Shown here in pieces: positions 58,623 to 64,000 of a DNA stretch of 64,000 nucleotides. The notes under the pieces were generated by a model. The model was not told where the DNA came from and did not search any database. It saw nothing but the letters and a program-made list of their open reading frames with translations. The stretch lies in NCBI RefSeq assembly GCF_037055275.1, contig NZ_CP146343.1, forward strand, positions 2,576,501-2,640,500, written 5' to 3'. Positions within the stretch are counted from its first letter, which is position 1, and each line of letters begins with the position of its first letter. The position numbers and the translations under genes were made by a program. Source of the stretch: Pseudomonas sp. ML2-2023-3. Its GTDB lineage: Bacteria > Pseudomonadota > Gammaproteobacteria > Pseudomonadales > Pseudomonadaceae.

Positions 58623-59171
58623 TTAGCGACGGGCGTAGGTATCGGGGTGCGTTCCCGAGACCTCGCGGCAGTGAATCAGGGCATCGCGAATCATGAAATT
58701 GACCAGCGTTGGCGACACGCCCAGCTCCTTGGCGATGTCTTTTTGCTGCACGCCGTGCAGGCGGTACATCTCGAACGCATAGCGCGTGCGGCTCGGCAGT
58801 TCGGTCAGTGCAAGCGCGATGTGTTCCAGGGTCGAGAAATTGATCAGCGAGGTTTCGGGGGAGGCGCCGTGGATGACTACGTTCAGGCCTTCCTCTTCGG
58901 TGCCCGAGTATTTTTGCTCCAGCGCCTGCTTGCGGTAGTGGTCAATCGCAAGGTTGCGCACGATCTGGAACAGGTAGCTGAGCTGTGCCTTGAATGAAGA
59001 GGTGATCTGCGGCGCGGACTGCAAACGGAAGAAAGCATCCTGCACAACATCCTCGGCCCTGTATCGACAACCGGTGATGCGTGCTGCGATTTTGACCAGG
59101 ACCAGTCGGTTATCAACAAAGGCTTGAAGTAAGGGTGAGTCGCACTTGCCTGTGGACATTTGTTCCGTCAT
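58623..59171 (-). CDS. pvdS: Iron-starvation ECF sigma factor, PvdS type
   Basis: 182 residues from the ATG at 59171 (AGGTGATCTCC upstream). Region 2 contains AEDVVQDAFFRLQSAPQITS and YLFQIVRNLAIDHYRKQALE, as in P. aeruginosa PvdS; region 4 has MYRLHGVQQKDIAKELGVSP. It directs RNA polymerase to pyoverdine and related promoters under iron limitation. A Fur-box-like sequence lies ~80 bp upstream. The C-terminal tail (GTHPDTYARR) is diverged. No pyoverdine genes lie in this window. Confidence 0.92.
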   Translation of the reverse strand: MTEQMSTGKCDSPLLQAFVDNRLVLVKIAARITGCRYRAEDVVQDAFFRLQSAPQITSSFKAQLSYLFQIVRNLAIDHYRKQALEQKYSGTEEEGLNVVIHGASPETSLINFSTLEHIALALTELPSRTRYAFEMYRLHGVQQKDIAKELGVSPTLVNFMIRDALIHCREVSGTHPDTYARR

Positions 59172-59251
59172 GGAGATCACCTGTTGCGAAAGTGTGAGTG
59201 AGGAGCTCTTCGTGGGAAGCGTCCTACACAGCTGTTCACAAGCTAGGCTGA

Positions 59252-59270
59252 ATGATAATGATTGTCAATT
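59252..59270 (-). promoter_or_regulatory. Fur-box-like site upstream of pvdS
   Basis: ATGATAATGATTGTCAATT resembles the GATAATGATAATCATTATC consensus, best matched as repeats of NAT(A/T)AT hexamers. Lies ~80 bp before the sigma-factor ATG, as expected for Fur repression of pvdS. Confidence 0.75.
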
Positions 59271-59376
59271 GAGAAATAGAACTAATAGCGCTTGAGGAGG
59301 CGGACTGAGACATGCTTCACGACGGTGTCGGCAACTGGCTGCGATCTTGTGTGGGCAAGAACGCAGCCTGCGGTTT

Positions 59377-60150
59377 TTACTTGGGCCCGAGAATCTGCAC
59401 CAGTTTTTCCGGCGACGGTGCGCCTTGCTGCTGTTGCAGGTTGCCTTGTTCATCCAGATAGAAAATCGCCGGGGTTGCAGCTACATCCAGCTCCTCCATC
59501 AGCTGGGCGTTGGCATCCAGCTTGGCCTGAACGTCAGCCGGGATTTTGGCCAAAGGCTTGAGCGTGCTGGCCTTGCCGGCTTTCTCGTGGTCGTGCAGGG
59601 CCTGCTGGGGATTTTTGGCGGCCAGCAAGGCGGCAGATTTGGCAGGGCTGTCTTCGCGGATGATACCCACCATGATGTGGCGCAATTGCACCTTGCCCGA
59701 GTCAACCCACGGACGGGCCTGTTCCCAGAACATGTTGCAGTACGGGCAGTTCGGGTCGCTGAACAGGTAAACAACCCGCGGTGCATCCTTTTTGCCGTCG
59801 GCGATCCAGTTGCTCTTTTCCATCTCGGCCCAGACTTGCTTGGCCATAGGTTCGTAAACCAGTTTTTGCAGCGGTGCCAGGCTCAAGTCATTGCCTTGGG
59901 CATCATACAAATTGCCCACCAGCACGTTGCCGTCCTGGGTCAGGTACAGCGCCATGCCACGGTTCTGGTACTGGGCGGCATAGCCACGCAAACCGCCGGG
60001 TGCATCGAAACTGCCAATGATTTTTGCGCCTTTGGCTTCAATCTTCTTGATCGCTGGCGGCAGTTCCTCGGCCTGCAGTGCAGGGGACTGCAAAAGTGCA
60101 GCGCCCAGCAGGGCGGTCATGCTCAGGGTCAGCAGTTTGCGGTTAAACAT
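59377..60150 (-). CDS. dsbG: Thiol:disulfide interchange protein DsbG
   Basis: 257 residues. Signal peptide (LLTLSMTALLGAALLQSPAL-QA), N-terminal dimerisation domain, then a thioredoxin domain with CPYC (Cys135, Cys138) and a cis-Pro loop in VAATPAIFYL. A periplasmic isomerase/reductase for oxidised single cysteines, kept reduced by DsbD. Its start overlaps the upstream TlpA-like gene by 22 nt. Third gene of dsbD-tlpA-dsbG. Confidence 0.94.
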   Translation of the reverse strand: MFNRKLLTLSMTALLGAALLQSPALQAEELPPAIKKIEAKGAKIIGSFDAPGGLRGYAAQYQNRGMALYLTQDGNVLVGNLYDAQGNDLSLAPLQKLVYEPMAKQVWAEMEKSNWIADGKKDAPRVVYLFSDPNCPYCNMFWEQARPWVDSGKVQLRHIMVGIIREDSPAKSAALLAAKNPQQALHDHEKAGKASTLKPLAKIPADVQAKLDANAQLMEELDVAATPAIFYLDEQGNLQQQQGAPSPEKLVQILGPK

Positions 60151-61001
60151 TTTTGCTCATTCCTTGCAGGGTCGGCCTGTTGGGCCGACATTGAATTGTT
60201 CAGATTTAAGGGCTCCATGGCCCGGGCCAGACTGGCTTGGGACAGTTCGCCCAGATGACTGCCCAGCAGCCTGCCTTCAGCGCTATAGAACAGCGTAGTC
60301 GGCAGGGCCATTGAACCGACTTTTTGTGCCAGTTGGCCGCCACTGTCGAACAGCACGTTACTGAGGTTCAGGCCCTGGGTTTCAAGGAAGGTACTGACGC
60401 TCTGCATGCTCTCGCCCTGATTGACGAAGAGGAACGTCACGTTCTGGTGCTGAAGCTGGGCGTTCTGCAGGACCGGCATTTCCCGTCGGCACGGCGGGCA
60501 CCAGGTGGCCCACAGGTTGATCACCAGAGGGCCACCCTGATAGCTGCTCAACTCCACGGACTCGCCGTTGGCGTTGCGCAACACCATCTCCGGCAGCCGC
60601 GTGCCTTGTTCGTAAAGGCTGGACGAGAGACTGGCAAGTAGCCAGAACGCCAGGCCACTGCCCAGCCCCCAGCCCAGTGGCCGCCGCAGGCCGGCCCTGC
60701 GCCAGCCCCAGATGACTGCACCGGCCACCACTGCGATCAGCCCCGGCCACAGCAAGAAGCCGCCATCGCGCAAGTCCAGGACTTGCAGCGGGTCGTCCTT
60801 GAAGTAGCGCCAATAGCTGATGACAAAACCGATGCGCGCCACCAGCAAGCCCAGTAAAAAAAGGCTGAACAGCACTGACTCGGGGTTTTCGCCACCGCGC
60901 TTGGCCACCCGCCACCCCACCAGTGTCGCCAGGGCAAGGGCCAGAATCAGCAGCAAATGGTTGATGGCCAGCGCAAACGAACCGATGGTCAGGGTGAGCA
61001 T
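60129..61001 (-). CDS. TlpA-like membrane thiol-disulfide protein
   Basis: 290 residues. The first ~120 residues are four membrane helices resembling a truncated Lgt-type region (LFSLFLLGLLVARIGFVISY). A linker leads to a periplasmic thioredoxin domain with NLWATWCPPCRREMPVL (Cys168, Cys171) and cis-Pro in SMALPTTLFY. Likely reduced by DsbD, passing electrons to periplasmic substrates. It starts directly after the dsbD stop (TAAATG) and overlaps dsbG. Matches the second gene of the Pseudomonas dsbD2 cluster. Confidence 0.88.
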   Translation of the reverse strand: MLTLTIGSFALAINHLLLILALALATLVGWRVAKRGGENPESVLFSLFLLGLLVARIGFVISYWRYFKDDPLQVLDLRDGGFLLWPGLIAVVAGAVIWGWRRAGLRRPLGWGLGSGLAFWLLASLSSSLYEQGTRLPEMVLRNANGESVELSSYQGGPLVINLWATWCPPCRREMPVLQNAQLQHQNVTFLFVNQGESMQSVSTFLETQGLNLSNVLFDSGGQLAQKVGSMALPTTLFYSAEGRLLGSHLGELSQASLARAMEPLNLNNSMSAQQADPARNEQKCLTANC

Positions 61002-62744
61002 TTAGAGGAGTTCCCGAGTGGCGTTCCAGTTATTCAAGAAGGTCTGGGCGTTGACTTCGCCAGTGATGCGTTGCCCGCGACGCTCGATTCCGTTGGGGCC
61101 GATCCAGACAAAGCTGGGCGGGCCCGGTACCTGATAGCGGCTGAGCAGCTCGCGGCTGGCGACATTATCGGCGGTCACGTCAAGACGCAACAGGCGCACC
61201 CCTTGCAGTGCATCCATGACCTGGGGTTTGCCGAACACCTGCTTCTCCATGACCTTGCACGACACACACCAGTCGGCGTAGTAATCGAGCATGACCCACT
61301 GGCCATCGGCCTTGGCGCTGGCCAGTTCTCGGTCCAGGCCTGCGGGGTCCTTGATGGTGATGAAAGCGTCGTGGGCCGTGCTTGCAGAGCTGGCGCCCGC
61401 CACTGTCCCGGCGGTGTAGACCTGCAAGGGTTGCCACAGATCGGTACCGCCACCGGCAGCACCCACCAGCAACAGGCTGCCCCACAGGCCTGCCAGCAGA
61501 CTTAACGGAGTGAACAGCGCTTTGGCCCGCAGGAATGTCTGCGCCTGCTGCCACAGGCTGCACGCCAGAATGACCAGCAGGACGCCCCACAGGCCGACCC
61601 ACAGGGACTCATCGAGTACCGGGCGCACCAGCAACAGCGCCGTACCCAGGAACAGGAAGCCAAACAGGCCTTTCATCAGGTTCATCCAGGCGCCGGGCTT
61701 GGGCAGGAAGCGGCTGCCTACGGTCACCAGCAGCAACAGCGGTACGCCGATTCCCAGGCCCATCACAAACAGCACCAGGCCACCTTCGACGGCATTGCCA
61801 CTTTGCGCGATATACAGCAAGGCACCGGCCAGGGGGGCGGTCATGCAGGGGCCAACGAGCAAGCCGGACAGGGCGCCGAGAATACCTGCGCCGATCAGGC
61901 TGCCGCCCTTGCGCCCACGCCCGGCAGTTTCGAGGCGGTCCCGCAGGGCGGCAGGCAATTGCAGTTCAAAAAAGCCGAACATGGGCAGCGCCAGCACCAC
62001 GAACAGCGCGGCAAAGCTGCCCAGCAGCCACGGCTGTTGCAGCAGGGCCTGCAAGTTGGCGCCCAGCAGGGCAGCCAGCACGCCCAGTCCGGCATACACC
62101 AGCGCCATGCTGATCACATAACTGCCGGCCACGGCAAAACCGCGTCCGGCTGTGGCACCACTGCCCACGACCAGACCGGCCAGAATCGGCAGCATCGGCA
62201 GTGAGCACGGAGTGAAGGCCAGCAGCAGGCCCAGGCCGAAGAACAGCAGTAAACTCCAGCCCAGCGAGCGCTGCTGCAAGCTTGCCGCCAGTGACTGGTC
62301 TTGCGCCTGGCCTTGGGCTTTCACAGGCTGCGCGCCGCCCAGATCGACCGTCTGGCTTTGTGGCGGATAGCACAGGCCTGCATCGGCGCAGCCTTGCCAG
62401 CTGACCTTGACCTGACCGCTGGCGCCTGCCGGGATCAGTATCGAAACACTGTCGCGATACACCTGGGTGGCGCCAAAGAATTCATCGCTGTGTTCCAGCC
62501 CCTGAGGCAGTACCGGGGTTTTTGCCGGGTCCAGCCCGTCGAACTTGAAGCGCTTTTGATACAAATAGTACGTATCGGCTATTTTCCACTGCAGGCGGGT
62601 TTCGCCTGAGGGCAATGGCTCGGCACTGAAGGTAAAGGCCTTGTTGACCGGCAGAAAGTCAGGCTGTGCAAACGGATTGTTCGCGGTCTGGGCCTGGGCC
62701 ACACCGACCAAACACATCAATAGAAAGGACAGCAGCAAACGCAT
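61002..62744 (-). CDS. dsbD: Protein-disulfide reductase DsbD
   Basis: 580 residues from the ATG at 62744 (CCAAGG upstream; a TTG at 62768 would add 8). Signal peptide (LLLSFLLMCLVGVAQA), N-terminal alpha domain with the CADAGLCYPPQ cysteine pair, eight membrane helices including FTPCSLPMLPILAGL and VGPCMTAPLAGAL, and a C-terminal thioredoxin domain with DWCVSCKVME. Moves electrons from cytoplasmic thioredoxin to periplasmic TlpA-like and DsbG. First gene of the operon, divergent from a two-component system. Confidence 0.95.
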   Translation of the reverse strand: MRLLLSFLLMCLVGVAQAQTANNPFAQPDFLPVNKAFTFSAEPLPSGETRLQWKIADTYYLYQKRFKFDGLDPAKTPVLPQGLEHSDEFFGATQVYRDSVSILIPAGASGQVKVSWQGCADAGLCYPPQSQTVDLGGAQPVKAQGQAQDQSLAASLQQRSLGWSLLLFFGLGLLLAFTPCSLPMLPILAGLVVGSGATAGRGFAVAGSYVISMALVYAGLGVLAALLGANLQALLQQPWLLGSFAALFVVLALPMFGFFELQLPAALRDRLETAGRGRKGGSLIGAGILGALSGLLVGPCMTAPLAGALLYIAQSGNAVEGGLVLFVMGLGIGVPLLLLVTVGSRFLPKPGAWMNLMKGLFGFLFLGTALLLVRPVLDESLWVGLWGVLLVILACSLWQQAQTFLRAKALFTPLSLLAGLWGSLLLVGAAGGGTDLWQPLQVYTAGTVAGASSASTAHDAFITIKDPAGLDRELASAKADGQWVMLDYYADWCVSCKVMEKQVFGKPQVMDALQGVRLLRLDVTADNVASRELLSRYQVPGPPSFVWIGPNGIERRGQRITGEVNAQTFLNNWNATRELL

Positions 62745-62792
62745 GGGTAAAGCCTTGGGCAAGTTCAAGTCCAGCTACAGTGTGTTCCTGCG

Positions 62793-62814
62793 ATTAACCG
62801 ATCATTAACCGATG
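62793..62814. promoter_or_regulatory. 11-bp tandem direct repeat between dsbD and the response regulator gene
   Basis: ATTAACCGATC (62793-62803) is followed at once by ATTAACCGATG (62804-62814). OmpR-type regulators bind as head-to-tail dimers on direct repeats of about this period. It lies 77 bp upstream of the regulator gene and 49 bp upstream of dsbD, so it can serve both. The binding protein is inferred. Confidence 0.75.
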
Positions 62815-62890
62815 CACACTGCGGTGTACACGGCATAATCGGCCCTTAATCCCATGACCTTTTAATCGGCTCATTTAAGCGGGTATCAGC

Positions 62891-63571
62891 ATGCATGTAC
62901 TGGTTTGCGAAGACGACGAACTGATCGCCAGCGGCATCAAGGCCGGGCTGACTGCCCAGGGGCTGACAGTTGAGCACGTCGGCACGGCCAGTGCCGCGCG
63001 GGCCATGTTGAAGGCTGCCGAGTTCGATGTGATGGTGCTCGACCTGGGCCTGCCCGACGAAGACGGTCTCAAGCTGCTGCAACAGTTGCGCCAGCAGGGG
63101 CTGGAGTTGCCCGTGCTGATTCTGACGGCCCGTGACTCGGTGACCGATCGTGTCGACGGTCTGCAGGCCGGTGCCGATGATTACCTGCTCAAACCCTTCG
63201 ATCTGCGTGAACTCGCAGCGCGACTGCATACGTTGCTGCGCCGGGTGGCCGGGCGCAGCGTCAACCTGATCGAGCACGGCAGCCTCACTTACGATCCCAG
63301 CAGTCGCGTGACCTTGCTGGCGGGTCAGCCGGTGGACTTGTCCCGTCGTGAACAGGCGTTGTTGCAAGCCTTGCTGCACAACCGGGGGCGTGTGCTGTCC
63401 AGTGAGCAACTCAAGGACAGCATCTACGGCTTTGGTGACGAACTGGAGAGCAACGCCCTGAACGTTCATATCCATCACCTGCGGCGTAAATTGGGCAACG
63501 GTATCGTTGAAACCGTACGCGGCCTGGGCTATCGCCTGGGGCATGCCGATGGCGCAGAGTCACAGGCATGA
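62891..63571 (+). CDS. OmpR-family response regulator
   Basis: 226 residues. Receiver domain with phospho-acceptor Asp51, Thr79 and Lys101, then the winged-helix effector domain ending LNVHIHHLRRKLGNGIVETV-RGLGYRL. QseB/PmrA-like. Likely binds the tandem repeat upstream and controls dsbD-tlpA-dsbG. The stop overlaps the kinase start in ATGA. Confidence 0.94.
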   Translation: MHVLVCEDDELIASGIKAGLTAQGLTVEHVGTASAARAMLKAAEFDVMVLDLGLPDEDGLKLLQQLRQQGLELPVLILTARDSVTDRVDGLQAGADDYLLKPFDLRELAARLHTLLRRVAGRSVNLIEHGSLTYDPSSRVTLLAGQPVDLSRREQALLQALLHNRGRVLSSEQLKDSIYGFGDELESNALNVHIHHLRRKLGNGIVETVRGLGYRLGHADGAESQA

Positions 63572-64000
63572 TGAGCCTGCGCCTGCGCTTGAGCCTGACG
63601 ATCGGTTCGGCGTTTGTTCTGGTCTGGGCCCTGGCAGCGGCCTGGATGCTCAGCGATCTGCGTCAGCAAATGATGTTTTCCCTCGATCAGCGGCTGGTGG
63701 CCTCGGCGCGTATGGTCGCGGGGTTGCTGGAGCAGTTGCCGCAATTGCCAGTAAAAGGCGAGGGTACCCATTTCAGTGCCGAGCAACTGACCGTTCCAGG
63801 CGGCATGGCCTGTCAGGTCAGCTCGTTGCGCGGCGAGATCCTGGCCCGCAGCCACAACAATCCGGACCAGCCGATGCAGTCGCAAGCGGCAGGTTTTCAT
63901 GACCAGGTCATCGACGGCGCCGCCTGGCGCACCTTTACCCTGGATCGAGGAGATCTGCGCATCACCACGGCTGATCGCCAGGTCGAGCGCGAGGCACTGA
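63568..64000 (+). CDS. Sensor histidine kinase, N-terminal part (cut by window edge)
   Basis: 144 codons inside the window. MMSLRLRLSLTIGSAFVLVW is a membrane span; the following ~110 residues are a periplasmic sensor region (LEQLPQLPVKGEGTHFSAEQ, then GMACQVSS). Start chosen by the 4-nt overlap with the regulator stop. The dimerisation and kinase domains lie beyond 64000. Given the divergent dsb operon, it may sense periplasmic redox or metal stress. Confidence 0.88.
   Translation, partial: MMSLRLRLSLTIGSAFVLVWALAAAWMLSDLRQQMMFSLDQRLVASARMVAGLLEQLPQLPVKGEGTHFSAEQLTVPGGMACQVSSLRGEILARSHNNPDQPMQSQAAGFHDQVIDGAAWRTFTLDRGDLRITTADRQVEREAL

Overview
The window is a Pseudomonas chromosome, most like the P. 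fluorescens group. The core genes read as close relatives of known Pseudomonas proteins: a PvdS-type sigma factor, Anr, two tandem ccoNOQP operons and DsbD/TlpA-like/DsbG beside a two-component pair. From dnaX onward much of the gene order matches what I recall of the P. aeruginosa dnaX-recR-apt-anr-hemN-cco-aer-acnA-tusA region. REP/REPIN palindromes typical of the group lie between core genes.

Layout. (1) 1-1231: dTDP-sugar genes rfbA (cut by the window edge) and rfbB. (2) 1232-21166: a mosaic accessory region. It holds an MDR oxidoreductase beside a decapitated ArsR regulator; a thioesterase/MarR/old-yellow-enzyme/MFS block in which the reductase-transporter module occurs twice with broken copies; a GNAT gene; two unknown membrane-protein genes (8648-9946); a complete IS66-family element with an 8-bp target duplication and a pRiA4b ORF-3 passenger; an IS3 remnant cut by a second IS66-type element whose non-coding tail carries palindromes at exact 33-bp spacing; an AT-rich FleN/MinD-like ATPase gene split by an IS5-family element with a 4-bp target duplication; and an IS630 element inside an integrase remnant. 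The region ends at 21167-21220 in what reads as only the 3' half of the SRP RNA gene ffs, so it is probably an integrative island inserted in ffs, now decayed by insertion sequences.

(3) 21435-26022: housekeeping genes dnaX, ybaB, recR, apt and anr. (4) 26142-41077: a microaerobic respiration block of hemN (with a perfect Anr box), a UreH-like membrane protein, ccoS, ccoI, ccoH, ccoG and two full ccoNOQP operons. A PIN/Phd toxin-antitoxin pair sits between ccoG and the first ccoP. Anr probably drives hemN and the second cco operon, and CcoGHIS assemble and copper-load the oxidases. (5) 41151-58557: a hydrolase, an autotransporter, an Aer-like chemoreceptor, a CPBP protease, acnA, rlmM, tusA, a MATE exporter, pdxB, an ABC exporter, ppnP, an exonuclease and a periplasmic binding protein. 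(6) 58623-64000: the iron-starvation sigma factor with a Fur-box-like site, then dsbD-tlpA-dsbG divergent from a two-component system, with a perfect 11-bp tandem repeat between them. The sensor kinase runs off the window.

All calls come from reading the sequence and recalled family knowledge. No database search was run.
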